Assembly: GCA_016721625.1 (NCBI GenBank)
Contig: JADKHR010000001.1
Span: forward strand, 682,001 to 746,000
Reading direction: 5' to 3'
Length of the DNA: 64,000 nucleotides
DNA from: Elusimicrobiota bacterium
GTDB lineage: Bacteria > Elusimicrobiota > Elusimicrobia > FEN-1173
Position 1 is the first letter of the stretch. Each line of letters opens with the position of its first letter. The translations under genes were made by a program, and so were the position numbers. Below the pieces are notes generated by a model that was given only the letters and a program-made list of their open reading frames with translations, searched no databases and was not told where the DNA came from. Of this stretch, positions 41,101 to 48,576 are shown piece after piece.

Positions 41101-41713
41101 AACTGGACCCCGCGGCCAAATAGGGGTTCGCGCGATCGTCCAACCAATAATGGACGCCTTTGATGAACGCGTCGTAATAGTCCCGCTTCTTCCCCATGTC
41201 CGTCGTGGTTTCAAAAGCTCGGCCCAGAACCATGAGCGATCGACCGCTGTCATAGAGATCCGGCGTGGTGTTATTCGTGCAGGTGCCGTTGGCCCAGGCT
41301 TCCCAATCACTGGACAGATTGTTCCACCCCCATTTGGTCCCGTCGATTTGAATAGCGGCACTGATAACGTCGTCCCCCATGCGGACGATCGCCTGTTTCA
41401 TGTCGCTTACCAAAAGGGTTTGGGCAGGATTGTCTTTAAGGAGTCGTATCCCTTCATAAAACGCCGAGGCATAGCCTTCCATTTTGTCGGAATTGCGCGA
41501 CTGGCCCTTGCGCTTCACCTCACTGCTGGAGGGGCAATGGTCAAGCGCGAGGGGAGTTTCGTCCAATTCTCCATATTTGGCGGCATAGGCACCGGTGGAT
41601 TTTTTAAGTTGAAAAACAAGGACATCCTCACTCATCGGGATTGGATCCGCGGCGAACAGAACCCCTGGGAGGAAAGCCAACCCAAGAACAACGATTTTTT
41701 TCAGGGGACCCAT
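38168..41713 (-). CDS. Large secreted protein with Ig/Fn3, twin jelly-roll modules and C-terminal sorting domain
   Basis: Starting at ATG 41713 (AAGGAG upstream), the 1181-residue product has a signal peptide ending LFAADPI. Residues about 25-500 form a helical region with several cysteines that I cannot assign. A bacterial Ig-like domain (PPVVSITAPVVGTIYPSS) and one Fn3 follow, then two tandem copies (about 705-885 and 890-1070) of a LamG/concanavalin-like jelly roll sharing SHYVxLGNGNATSVYFINAH and FYDGAKYVRF. The end AYPVPFRPGG, FDRIPGG, WDLTNENG, SGVYLAL, VVVQK is the shared sorting-type domain. It lies 23 bases upstream of the next cargo gene and 99 downstream of the PorV-like gene. Confidence 0.85.
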   Translation of the reverse strand: MGPLKKIVVLGLAFLPGVLFAADPIPMSEDVLVFQLKKSTGAYAAKYGELDETPLALDHCPSSSEVKRKGQSRNSDKMEGYASAFYEGIRLLKDNPAQTLLVSDMKQAIVRMGDDVISAAIQIDGTKWGWNNLSSDWEAWANGTCTNNTTPDLYDSGRSLMVLGRAFETTTDMGKKRDYYDAFIKGVHYWLDDRANPYLAAGSSYAIVRGTLKVKDIQAFFNLKPNNEILNLAIVGGQRTDVCPGPGCNDGEKALNLLGFSTSTYTLPRPFRFHYTADDPALVSVNCSGLLGLAMLKMGLTLARLNDPAFPMPTFDIKVATRDGLKTAKVKKSLLYLGHWTMYSLYYNLAQTPSNASYDDVDTPQYKTPTFEAHFGTLTAPALAEAGALLQRQEYLDAAARSLRENMTALKNYALGIYTMKPSSSPVVFAVCSMRNLDPAFSQECDSQIYNATHYASGAATRLMSPNWIGVSLLQGIVPVSGTPDSVENLMSGDRDDTPPVVSITAPVVGTIYPSSRTVAVTAGVSDAGGVARVVFVVDGTPMVTDTAAPFAASLINLAPGSHSLAAQAYDVAGNSVVSLPVSILVDHIPPTAPSGLTATVTQQTLGLSWSLSTDSGGGGVAGYRVDMSTDTEFASFVPGWNGRDVGLAVSTSASVQMFDTVYYVRVRAVDGAGNLSPFSSVVPVKLGAFNDDFNTEAVGISPSRWSVTMASQTNAAISGDVFAGVSGKSAYLTDDNLNGYCQLQYLSGQKINTFYYRANVRFRETRASHYVLLGNGNATSVYFINAHSDATWSFYDGAKYVRFLGDTKGYAANTWYQVEVRADLTIGRFSVWVDRVLVGDNLPIPGSNSSISGIRMLPASAPGAGGMWVDDVLLTTALPFYDDFESENVGTSPSRWGVNSSAAQTAVTVAADATSSGGAKSLSLADDNPGGYCHLQYLAGQSVTTFYYRAHVRFREANSSHYVFLGNGNATSVYFINAHSDATWSFYDGAKYVRFAGDTKGYAANTWYVIEILADFAGGRFSAWVNGVLVGDNVPIPGGNTWISGFRLLPASSPGKGALWVDNLFFDYKGIQTGVLATSPIMTLPVPLVAPQSVDGARAYPVPFRPGGATVLTFDRIPGGAEIRLFTMEGRPVKTLVADNGGVAPWDLTNENGEAVASGVYLALIGKDGEQKRIKVVVQK

Positions 41714-41812
41714 AGGTTTCTCCTTTTTGTTTTCCCACACGCCTTACCCCTTCCCCCGAGATTCTGCTCAGCCAACCGATCCACGATAAGCCGGAGAGAA
41801 TTCCGCGCCATT

Positions 41813-42727
41813 TTAAAACCCAAACTTCACGGAAATCACCTGACCAGGATCCAGATCCCCGTGGCTGACGAAGGCGTAGTCCACCACCAGTTTACGCCAC
41901 CCAAACCCAAGCCCGGCGGAGAGTCCCTCCGCGCTTCCTCCTGTGGATTCTCGGCTGTTGTATCCTCCGCGGAGCGCCAGGCTCAAATCGCTCCCCATCG
42001 TTAGTCGATACTCCGCACCCAATGCCAAATGAAGGTTCTCGTCCTTGGGCGCCACCACGTCCAGCGCTCCCGTCCAATCTTTCCAGGGGCGCGCCTCCAA
42101 TCCGCCTCTTAAGATCAACGGCAGGGGCGCCGATTCCTGGTCGTATTTGATATGGCCGCCCAGGTTCGCCACGCTCCCGCCCACCCGCAGTCGGTTTTTC
42201 CAAAACGCCGGCGACATCACTCCGCCGTCCGCCGCCAACGTCCGCGCCGTGTCCACTAATTTCGATTGCACATATTTTACCGACAGCCCAATACCGTAGC
42301 CGCTCACCGTTCGCGCATACCCGCCGGTGAGGGACACATCGTTGGGGGTCAGGGTTCCCATCGGGGCGCCCGTCAGGTCCGTTTGGTCCACATCGCCCGG
42401 TGAAAAATACTGCAGGCCCACGCCCCAAGCCGATTTACCGTTCCCGCGCCCGTAGGCCGCATAGTCGAGCGCGCTTTCTTCCAAGGCCGTCGAGTGCATG
42501 AACGTGGCCGAATGGCCTTCCAGCCGCGTCAGCGCACCAGGGTTCCAATAAAGCGCGGTGGCGTCGCTCGTGGCACCCGTGGCCGCCTCTCCCATGGCCA
42601 GGGCCCGAGCCCCAACGCCCATGCTCAGAAATGGGACCGCCGTCGTCCCGGCAGATTTGGCCTTAGCTTGCGCAAACGGCAATAAACACGCAAAAGACAT
42701 CAAGCCAATGGTTTTGATGTGTTTCAT
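41813..42727 (-). CDS. PorV/PorQ-like (UPF0164) outer-membrane beta-barrel protein
   Basis: The 304-residue protein has a signal peptide (MSFACLLPFAQAKA), then the family opening AVPFLSMGVGARALAMGEAATGATSDATALYWNPGAL, which is typical of the UPF0164 / PorV-PorQ group related to FadL barrels. Amphipathic strands follow and it ends with an aromatic residue (ISVKFGF). ATG 42727 has AAAGGAG upstream. In type IX secretion PorV shuttles CTD-bearing cargo at the outer membrane; here three CTD-bearing proteins lie directly downstream on the same strand. The role in export is inferred from that context. Confidence 0.85.
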   Translation of the reverse strand: MKHIKTIGLMSFACLLPFAQAKAKSAGTTAVPFLSMGVGARALAMGEAATGATSDATALYWNPGALTRLEGHSATFMHSTALEESALDYAAYGRGNGKSAWGVGLQYFSPGDVDQTDLTGAPMGTLTPNDVSLTGGYARTVSGYGIGLSVKYVQSKLVDTARTLAADGGVMSPAFWKNRLRVGGSVANLGGHIKYDQESAPLPLILRGGLEARPWKDWTGALDVVAPKDENLHLALGAEYRLTMGSDLSLALRGGYNSRESTGGSAEGLSAGLGFGWRKLVVDYAFVSHGDLDPGQVISVKFGF

Positions 42728-42990
42728 GGCAAATTCTCCTTTTATATTTCCCTGGGTTCACACCCTTTACCAGCAACGAAACAACCAATGACGTTAATTC
42801 TGCTCTGGACCCTTTTCCCCCTCACACAGAAAGGTTGTCCTGGTTCTTGGTTATTACACCAAGACGCCTTAAGATTCCCTTAAGAGTTTGAATATTTATT
42901 GTCAACAAGTCGTAAATTATTGGTAACGGAAGGGAATAAACTCGATAATCATGGAGAATTGTTGACGCAGGGAAGGAAAACAACTGTTGC
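42728..42990. other. AT-rich upstream region of the PorV-like gene
   Basis: No gene is present. The stretch is much more AT-rich than its surroundings. A TTGACA at 42905-42900 (minus strand) has only a weak -10 partner 17 bases on. A short hairpin CTTGGT-ACCAAG lies near 42855 and a CTTAAG repeat near 42869. It probably holds the promoter of the PorV-like operon, but no clear box pair is visible. Confidence 0.4.
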
Positions 42991-43098
42991 TTATTTCTGC
43001 ACGATCACCCTCAACGGTTTCCGCCCGCCGTTCTTTTCCACGATCGCCAGGTAAACCCCGCCGGCCACGGGGGTGTTGTCCTCGTTCGTCAGGTCCCC
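42991..43098 (-). pseudogene. C-terminal sorting-domain remnant
   Basis: On the minus strand the bases before the TAA at 42993-42991 encode DLTNEDNTPVAGGVYLAIVE and then NGGRKPLRVIVQK, the last 36 residues of the same C-terminal domain that ends the three large proteins downstream. Homology stops abruptly at 43098, where the expected Trp codon is replaced and an in-frame TAG lies just upstream. It is the tail of a fourth cargo gene whose body is gone, about 65 bases from the IS3 element. Confidence 0.75.
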
Positions 43099-43223
43099 TT
43101 TCTACCGAAAAGTGATCTCCTCTCCCCCCTGGGAGACTGTTTGGGTGGAATCAGATTAAGAGATGATCTTCCCCCGAAAAAGTGGACACCCAGATAAGTT
43201 ACATTACGGGTGGAGGTGTGTCC

Positions 43224-43538
43224 ATGGAGAAGCGAACACGGCGAACGTTTGACGCCAATTTCAAACACAATGCGTTGCGAATGGTCTTCGATGAAGGGGT
43301 CCCCCTCGAGGAAGTAGCGCGAAAGCTGGATATTCACCGGCAGGTGCTGCACCGCTGGAAACAGGACTACAAACAAGACCCCAAGAACGCCTTTCCCGGT
43401 CGCGGACAACGAAAGAACCTGGAAGAAGAAAACCGGAAGCTCCGGCAGGCGTTGAAAAATGCCGAAGAAGAGCGCGAGATTCTAAAAAAAACTTTAACCA
43501 TCTTGTCGCGCCCAAAGTCGATCGATTCAGGCTTATAA
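43224..43538 (+). CDS. IS3-family transposase OrfA
   Basis: This 104-residue protein begins MEKRTRRTFDANFKHNALRM, with a helix-turn-helix (EEVARKLDIHRQVLHRWKQDY) that binds the element ends and a leucine-zipper-like helix (LEEENRKLRQALKNAEEEREILKKTL). GGAGGTG lies upstream of the ATG at 43224. An A8 run at 43484-43491 in ATT CTA AAA AAA ACT is the expected site for programmed -1 frameshifting into orfB, giving the OrfAB transposase. OrfA alone usually acts as a regulator. Confidence 0.9.
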   Translation: MEKRTRRTFDANFKHNALRMVFDEGVPLEEVARKLDIHRQVLHRWKQDYKQDPKNAFPGRGQRKNLEEENRKLRQALKNAEEEREILKKTLTILSRPKSIDSGL

Positions 43539-43561
43539 GGCGATACGAAAAAGAACACCGG

Positions 43562-44374
43562 GTGGATCTGATGTGCCGGGCGCTGGATGTGTCCCGAAGC
43601 GGGTATTATTGGCGACGGGGAGCAGCAGTGAGCTCCCGGGAGCAAGAGAATCAGGTTCTTTTGAACCAAATCAAAGAGATCTTTGAAAATAGCCGCCGGA
43701 CTTACGGGAGCCCGCGCGTGACCGAAGAAATGCAGGAACGTGGGTTCCGCTGCGGGCGCCATCGCGTCGCGCGACTCATGAGGCGCGCGGGAATCCAAGC
43801 GAAGGTAAAGAATCGGTTCCGGGCCAAGAGACACAAGGGAAGAGGTTTGTGGGCGTGCCAAACCTCGTTCAGCGGGTCTTTTCCGCGCCCCAGGCCAACC
43901 GGCTTTGGCTTGCGGACATTACGTATATCTGGACGTGGAAGGCTGGACCTATTTGGCGGCGATCCTGGACGTCTATTCCCGCAAGATCGTGGGATGGTCC
44001 CGGGGCGCCGACCGACGACAGAATTGGCCCGGGCAGCATTTGAAAGAGCTCTGGGCCAGCGAAAAGGGGAACCCGGATTGGTCCACCATTCGGATCAGGG
44101 GGCGCAATACGCGAACCATGAATACCAGGCGCTGCTGAAAGCCAAAGGGATCGATGGCAGCATGGGCGACAAAGGAACGTGCTACGACAACGCCATGATG
44201 GAGTCGTTCTTTCACACGCTGAAAACTGAGCACACGTATTGGCAGAGTTATGGGTCACGCGAAGAGGCGGAACACAGTCTGTTCGATTACATCGAGTTGT
44301 TTTACATTGCCGAAAGGCGGCATTCTGGAGTGGGCTACAAAAGCCCATCGGCTTTTGAGAAACAGAACTCATGA
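43562..44374 (+). CDS. IS3-family transposase OrfB, internally frameshifted
   Basis: OrfB carries the DDE integrase core. In the -1 frame relative to OrfA the sequence reads FRLIRRYEKEHRVDLMCRALDVSRSGYYWR, then SRRTYGSPRVTEEM (HTH_21). The first Asp (NRLWLADITYI) lies in another frame, and YLDVEGWTYLAAILDVYSRKIVGWSRG in a third. The frame then returns for HHSDQGAQYA and the Glu in MMESFFHTLKTE. Three small indels between about 43845 and 44000 leave the annotated frame open but scramble about 55 residues around the first catalytic Asp. As written it would be inactive; assembly error or decay are both possible. Confidence 0.85.
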   Translation: MDLMCRALDVSRSGYYWRRGAAVSSREQENQVLLNQIKEIFENSRRTYGSPRVTEEMQERGFRCGRHRVARLMRRAGIQAKVKNRFRAKRHKGRGLWACQTSFSGSFPRPRPTGFGLRTLRISGRGRLDLFGGDPGRLFPQDRGMVPGRRPTTELARAAFERALGQRKGEPGLVHHSDQGAQYANHEYQALLKAKGIDGSMGDKGTCYDNAMMESFFHTLKTEHTYWQSYGSREEAEHSLFDYIELFYIAERRHSGVGYKSPSAFEKQNS

Positions 44375-44410
44375 ACTTAATCGCGTGTCCACATTATCGG
44401 GGCAAGATCA

Positions 44411-44836
44411 GGAGGTCATTTAACAACTTAAGACGAAAGGTTCAGTTAAATCGCGGGTCGGCGCAGAGCGCCGAACACCGGCGGCGGCAGAGGAGCTGAA
44501 AGGGGATTCGACGTAAAATCTGACCCTTATATTTCACAAAACAGTTAGATCTTAGTCTCACAGCTAGGCTCTCACTTTTTTGTTATGTAAAAAGGGACAT
44601 GTTTTCCGTCTGACGTCAGCGGCTCTGTCCCGGTCATCTCATTCTCTAGGGCCGGGAGCTCTGCGACCGGCCGGTCCTCGCGTGCAACTGAATTATCTGG
44701 GTTAACGGATGTTTGCGGGGTCGTCACAAAAAACCATGGGCCAAATATATTCCTGTTGGTTGAGTTTTCGCTTTGGGGGAATGGATTTAAATCGGCGGGA
44801 CCAGCCCCGTCGATAGACGGGTAAAATTGGAATGAG
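44411..44836. other. Intergenic region right of the IS3 element
   Basis: No gene is supported. A minus-strand frame ending at 44572 enters crcB in the wrong phase and has no recognisable similarity. The base composition is mixed and no promoter pair or terminator stands out. The remainder of the disrupted cargo gene is not found here either. Confidence 0.4.
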
Positions 44837-45220
44837 TTACAAAATAGCCAAACGCCCCATGAAAGACCCGGCGATGAAGGCGGCCAAACCGAGGGCGGAA
44901 CTTCCGACCACATAGACGAGAGCGGGGAACGTCGCGCCGGATTTAAATAATTGGACGGTTTCAAGCGCGTAGGTGGAGAACGTGGTGAAACCGCCGCAAA
45001 AACCCGCCATCAGAAAAAGACGGCCCGCCGTTCCCAAACGCAAACGCTCCTCGGCCCAGGTAAAAAGAAGTCCGATGAAAAAACAACCCGCCCCGTTGAC
45101 GGCCAGGGTCCCCCAGGGGAAAGAGGTTCCCCACCGCCGATAAATTCCCGCTGACAACGCCACGCGGGCCACGCCGCCCAAAGCGCTTCCGGCGGCCACC
45201 AGCACCCATTGTTTAAACAT
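44837..45220 (-). CDS. crcB: Fluoride exporter CrcB/Fluc
   Basis: Fluc channels export fluoride as dual-topology dimers. From ATG 45220 the product is 127 residues with four membrane segments: MFKQWVLVAAGSALGGVARV, the TLAVNGAGCFFIGLL segment with the conserved Asn, and GGFTTFSTYALE containing the pore Phe and Thr residues. The frame is open upstream to 45571, but those residues lie inside the cyclo-ligase gene, which it overlaps by eight bases. No fluoride riboswitch was recognised; the gene is the last of the coiled-coil-zapA-rarA-cyclo-ligase operon. Confidence 0.94.
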   Translation of the reverse strand: MFKQWVLVAAGSALGGVARVALSAGIYRRWGTSFPWGTLAVNGAGCFFIGLLFTWAEERLRLGTAGRLFLMAGFCGGFTTFSTYALETVQLFKSGATFPALVYVVGSSALGLAAFIAGSFMGRLAIL

Positions 45221-45797
45221 GGCGGGTCCGGGTCGGGGTGACGATCCACTCCATCCGATGATCGTGTTTTTCAACGGGGAGGCGAACCGCCACCTGTTCG
45301 TCGAAACAGACCCCGATGGTTTTCGGACGCGGGCGTCGGGCGAGATACCGATCGTAGTAACCGGCCCCGGAGCCCAACCGGTCTCCCCGAAGCGTGAACG
45401 CCGCGCCCGGGACCAGGAGGAGATCCAAGCGGTCCACCCAGTCCCGTCGGAAAGGCTCCCGTATGCCGTAAACGTTTTTGACCCATCGGGGGCGGCCGTC
45501 CGGAAGGACGGCGAAACGAAGCCGCCTTTCCTCGGGGAAGACCACCGGAACGGCCACCGTTTTTCCCTCACGTCGGGCGAGGGCGATCAGCGGAGCGGTT
45601 TCGATCTCGAAGGACAATGGCAGGAAAACACCGACGGACCGAGCCTGACGGAATTCGACCAGGCCGCCGACCCGGCGAGCCAGCGCCAGGGCGGCCGCCC
45701 GACGTTTGGGGAAGGAAATTTCTCGGACCAATTCGCGGTAGTACCCCCGAAGAAAATGTTTATGACGGACCGCCTCTTCCGGCTGGAGCTTTTTCAT
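45213..45797 (-). CDS. 5-formyltetrahydrofolate cyclo-ligase
   Basis: The enzyme converts 5-formyl-THF to 5,10-methenyl-THF using ATP. From ATG 45797 (194 residues) it shows the family elements FPKRRAAALALARR, VGVFLPLSFEIETAPLI, a central EERRLRF strand and the ATP/Mg motif LLVPGAAFTLRGDRLGSGAGYYDRYL. The start overlaps the rarA stop (ATGA). The pairing with zapA upstream is the familiar zapA-ygfA neighbourhood, but no 6S RNA lies between them here. Confidence 0.93.
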   Translation of the reverse strand: MKKLQPEEAVRHKHFLRGYYRELVREISFPKRRAAALALARRVGGLVEFRQARSVGVFLPLSFEIETAPLIALARREGKTVAVPVVFPEERRLRFAVLPDGRPRWVKNVYGIREPFRRDWVDRLDLLLVPGAAFTLRGDRLGSGAGYYDRYLARRPRPKTIGVCFDEQVAVRLPVEKHDHRMEWIVTPTRTRHV

Positions 45798-47130
45798 GGC
45801 GTGGGTTTCGTCTCGGAAAGACGGCGCTTCGGCCAAAGGGCTTCGTAGCGATCCTTGAGCCGTTTTTCATCCCCCTGGTCGCCGGGTTCCCAAAAACGGA
45901 TCCATTGGGGCAGGTATTCCTGGGGGCTGAAATGGCCGGGAAAATCGTGGGGGTATTTGTAATGGGCCCCGTGGCCTAAAACCTCGCCGTCCCGGTTAGC
46001 GTCCTTCAGGTGGGCGGGGACCTCCCGCCTTGGCCCTCGCTCCACCTCCGCCAGGGCGCGGTTGATGGCCACGTAAGAGGAGTTCGACTTGGGCGCCATG
46101 GCCACATACACCGCGGCTTGGGCCAATGGAATCCGGCCCTCCGGCATCCCCACTTTTTCCACGGTTTCAAAAACGGCGTTGGCGATCAAGAGAGCCCGAG
46201 GGTCGGCGTTGCCCACGTCCTCCGAGGCGCAGATCAACAAGCGGCGGGCCACGAAGCGCGGGTCCTCCCCCGCGGCCAGCATCTTCGCCATCCAATAGAG
46301 CGCGGCGTCCGGGTCCGATCCTCGGAGGGACTTGATGAAAGCGGAAATGGTGTCGTAGTGTTCGTCGCCCCCCTTGTCGTAGCGAAGCGCCCGTCGCTGG
46401 GTGGAAGCCTCGGCCACGGCCAGGGGGACATGGATTTCCCCCGCTTTTTCCGACGTCGTGAGGACGGCCAATTCCAGGGCGTTCAGGACGCGCCGAGCGT
46501 CCCCATCCGACATGGACAGGAGGTGATCCTCGGCCTCGGGGTCCAGCCGGACTTTTTTCTTTCCAAAACCCCGCTCCGGGTCGGACAGGGCCCGGCGGAG
46601 AAGCCCCGGAGATCTTCCTGCGACAACGCCTTGAATTCGTAAACGGTGGAACGGGAGAGGAGAGCGGCGTTCACATAAAAGAACGGGTTTTCGGTGGTGA
46701 GTCCGATCAGGGTCACCAGGCCGCGCTCCACGTCGGGCAAGAGGGCGTCCTGTTGGGTGCGGTTGAAGTGGTGAATTTCGTCCAAGATCAGCAGAGTGCG
46801 CAAGCCCCGGGCCCGTTTGCGTTCGGCGGCCGCGGCCAGGATTTTCCGAATGTCGGGCACGCCGATCGTCACAGCGTTCGTTTGTTCCACCTGGGCCCGG
46901 CTCTTGGCGGCCACGAGGCGCGCCAGCGCCGTCTTCCCGCACCCCGGAGGACCAAAAAATATCGCCGACCCCAACCGATCCGCGTCCACCGCGCGGCGAA
47001 GGAGGCTCCCTTCCGCCACCAGCCCGCCTTGTCCCGCGAACTCGCCCCAGTCCCGGGGGGCCATGCGGGCCGCCAGGGGCGCCCCGGCCCCCGGCTCAAC
47101 GATTTTTTCGTCGAACAGATCCGCCGTCAC
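45794..47130 (-). CDS. rarA: Replication-associated recombination protein RarA (MgsA), frameshifted
   Basis: RarA is a clamp-loader-like AAA+ ATPase acting at stalled forks. From ATG 47130 it reads MAPRDWGEFAGQ, the Walker A FFGPPGCGKTALARL, the Walker B LILDEIHHFNRTQQDALLP and sensor 1 LIGLTTENPFF, then breaks near 46605 in a G-run (CCGGGGC). The rest, LLRRALSDPERG, SMSDGDARRVLNALE, RRALRYDKGGDEHYDTISAFIKSLRGSDPDAALYW and a long C-terminal domain ending near KDRYEALWP, is in the next frame. One missing G restores about 445 residues. It sits between zapA and the cyclo-ligase gene. Confidence 0.93.
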
Positions 47131-47426
47131 GCGAGGGCTTTCTCAAGAGATTCCAAAAGGCCTTTGATCTTCGCCTCGTCTTGAGGCGGTAGTTCCCCCC
47201 CGGCGGCCTTGTTCCTGGCCCCGAGCTCAAAGGCGATGTTGAGCGCCGCCAAAACGGCGATTTTCTGGGTATCCACCAGGCCGAACTTCTCCGCGATTTC
47301 TTTCATTTTCTGGTCCACGTAACTGGCCAATTGGCTCGCCTCCAGCGGCGTGAGATGGCCGGGGTCAAGCTCGTAAAGCTTGCCAAAAATATTGACTCGG
47401 GTTTTGTCTTTAACGAGTGGGTTCAC
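47127..47426 (-). CDS. zapA: Cell division protein ZapA
   Basis: ZapA bundles FtsZ filaments at the Z-ring. The 99-residue protein has the short N-terminal strand region VNIFGKLYELDP, then YVDQKMKEIAEKFGLVDTQKIAVLAALNIAFEL, the pattern of the ZapA dimer and coiled-coil helices. It overlaps the upstream coiled-coil gene and the downstream rarA by four bases each (ATGA), so it lies inside a tight operon. Confidence 0.9.
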   Translation of the reverse strand: MNPLVKDKTRVNIFGKLYELDPGHLTPLEASQLASYVDQKMKEIAEKFGLVDTQKIAVLAALNIAFELGARNKAAGGELPPQDEAKIKGLLESLEKALA

Positions 47427-47659
47427 GCGACCTTCAGTCCGTCCAATTTGGCGAGGATTTTTTCCAGTCGCTCCCGGGTTTTTTTTCGCTCGGCCAGCAG
47501 ATCGTCGTGCGCCCGCAGGAGCTTGCGGGCGCGGCGGCTTTCCTCCTCCATCAAGGCCAGCTCCGCCGTGAGCCGCTCGCGTTCTTTCCTGAGATGATGG
47601 ATCTCGGCGGCGGCCAGACGGACTTTATCGGCCAGCTTGTTTAAAAGGGGGGACGGCAT
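47423..47659 (-). CDS. Small coiled-coil protein upstream of zapA (ZapB-like)
   Basis: From ATG 47659 the product is 78 residues, almost entirely a coiled coil with heptads (LLNKLADKVRLAAAEIHHLRKERERLTAELALMEEE). Position and size recall ZapB or other division-associated coiled coils found next to zapA, but there is no signature sequence. A longer form from 47698 is open, but it would start inside the promoter, so ATG 47659 (or 47668) is preferred. Confidence 0.7.
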   Translation of the reverse strand: MPSPLLNKLADKVRLAAAEIHHLRKERERLTAELALMEEESRRARKLLRAHDDLLAERKKTRERLEKILAKLDGLKVA

Positions 47660-47669
47660 CGCGACCATT

Positions 47670-47698
47670 AGACTAGCAGAAAAGTCCCGCTCCGACAA
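47670..47698 (-). promoter_or_regulatory. Promoter of the coiled-coil-zapA operon
   Basis: TTGTCG (47698-47693) and TAGTCT (47675-47670) are 17 bases apart on the minus strand. The ATG at 47659 is ten bases past the -10, giving a leader of only about three bases and no Shine-Dalgarno sequence. Confidence 0.55.
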
Positions 47699-47773
47699 GC
47701 GTCCTATCGACGGAAACCATGGCCCTTCGATGCCGGACGCCCGGGCCCGGGGCTCAAATTACAAAAGAAATTT

Positions 47774-47802
47774 TTGACGGGTTTCGGTCTTTGCTATAGT
47801 AT
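47774..47802 (+). promoter_or_regulatory. Promoter of the 47812 membrane protein gene
   Basis: TTGACG (47774-47779) and TAGTAT (47797-47802) are 17 bases apart. The ATG at 47812 is nine bases beyond the -10, so the transcript would have at most two or three untranslated bases. Confidence 0.6.
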
Positions 47803-47811
47803 GGACTGACC

Positions 47812-48576
47812 ATGACAAACCCGCCGAACGCCCCGCACTCCCGATGGGTTCGACCCAGCCCGATTTATTCGCTTTCCGCCTTCTTGGCCGCCATCGGTGT
47901 TTTGACTTTCCGCTGGGCGTTAGGCCCCTGGATGGCGGTATCGCTCGCTCTCTTGGCCATTCCTTATTGCCTTTGGGTGCTCGGGAGAGGCACGCTCTAC
48001 CCGCATATTTATCGGGCGCGTTGGCTAGCGAGCCTGGGGCTCTTGCTTTCTTTCATGGGGTTCAGCGACGCGGCCGGACGATTGGCCTACCAGGGCCTCT
48101 GGCGGCGCGCCTTCCAATTGGGGGGAAATGACGCGCTTTTCCAGGAGGACCGCGAAGGCTGGTCGGTCCACTATCCGGGTCTCTGGAAACCCTACGACGC
48201 GCGAACCAACGGAGCGACAACCTTCCTTTTCAAACCCAACCGTCTGACGCCGGCGATGGAATTTTCCGTCACCCGTAGAGCGCTTCCCGCTAAAACGAAC
48301 CTTGAAACCGCGGGCCTGAACTTTCTCCTGGCCCTGCCGAAAAGCGGATCGACGAAAATCCTCACCCAACGCTCGATCCCCTACCCCGGCGCTCCCGGGG
48401 CCTATGAAGTGGTCTACGAGGATCCCGACCAGCTGATTCTGCTCCGCCACCGCCTGATTTTTCTTTTAAACGGAGGCGACATGTTCGTTCTCTCCGTCGT
48501 GGCCGTGCCCGTCTGGATGGAACGCCTGTCGGCGGAGTCCGAACGGTTCCTCTTCAGCTTCCGCCAGACAACTTGA
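47812..48576 (+). CDS. Membrane protein of unknown function
   Basis: The 254-residue product has three N-terminal hydrophobic segments (SLSAFLAAIGVLTF, WMAVSLALLAIPYCLWVLG, LASLGLLLSFMGFSDAAG), then a soluble domain starting GWSVHYPGLWKPYD. That domain has alternating strands and ends LFSFRQTT, reminiscent of PsbP/DUF1795-like folds that assist membrane complexes; I cannot assign it firmly. It is the only gene on this strand between the zapA operon and the TVP38 gene, and its last 23 bases overlap that gene convergently. Confidence 0.75.
   Translation: MTNPPNAPHSRWVRPSPIYSLSAFLAAIGVLTFRWALGPWMAVSLALLAIPYCLWVLGRGTLYPHIYRARWLASLGLLLSFMGFSDAAGRLAYQGLWRRAFQLGGNDALFQEDREGWSVHYPGLWKPYDARTNGATTFLFKPNRLTPAMEFSVTRRALPAKTNLETAGLNFLLALPKSGSTKILTQRSIPYPGAPGAYEVVYEDPDQLILLRHRLIFLLNGGDMFVLSVVAVPVWMERLSAESERFLFSFRQTT

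Larger units (their letters stand above)
43164..44410 (+). mobile_element. IS3-family insertion sequence
   Basis: The element is about 1247 bases. Left end TGATCTTCCCCC...GTGGACAC (43164-43189) is the inverted counterpart of the right end GTGTCCAC...GGGGCAAGATCA (44385-44410). It carries the IS3 pair orfA and orfB, with an A8 slippery run at 43484-43491. Flanking triplets (AGA left, GGA right) do not give a perfect target duplication. Confidence 0.88.

Noticed and set aside
31948..43098. Near-repeated CTD coding sequences as a CRISPR or tandem repeat array
   Set aside because: They are dispersed gene 3' ends several kilobases apart encoding a shared protein domain, not short regular repeats with spacers.
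44572..44964. 130-codon minus-strand frame right of the IS
   Set aside because: It starts inside crcB in the wrong frame and shows no similarity; also checked as the lost part of the disrupted CTD gene and not supported.
44837..45230. Fluoride riboswitch for crcB
   Set aside because: crcB starts inside the upstream gene with no leader, leaving no room for one.
45797..47127. 6S RNA between zapA and the cyclo-ligase gene
   Set aside because: In enterobacteria 6S RNA sits there, but here rarA fills the space and the genes overlap.
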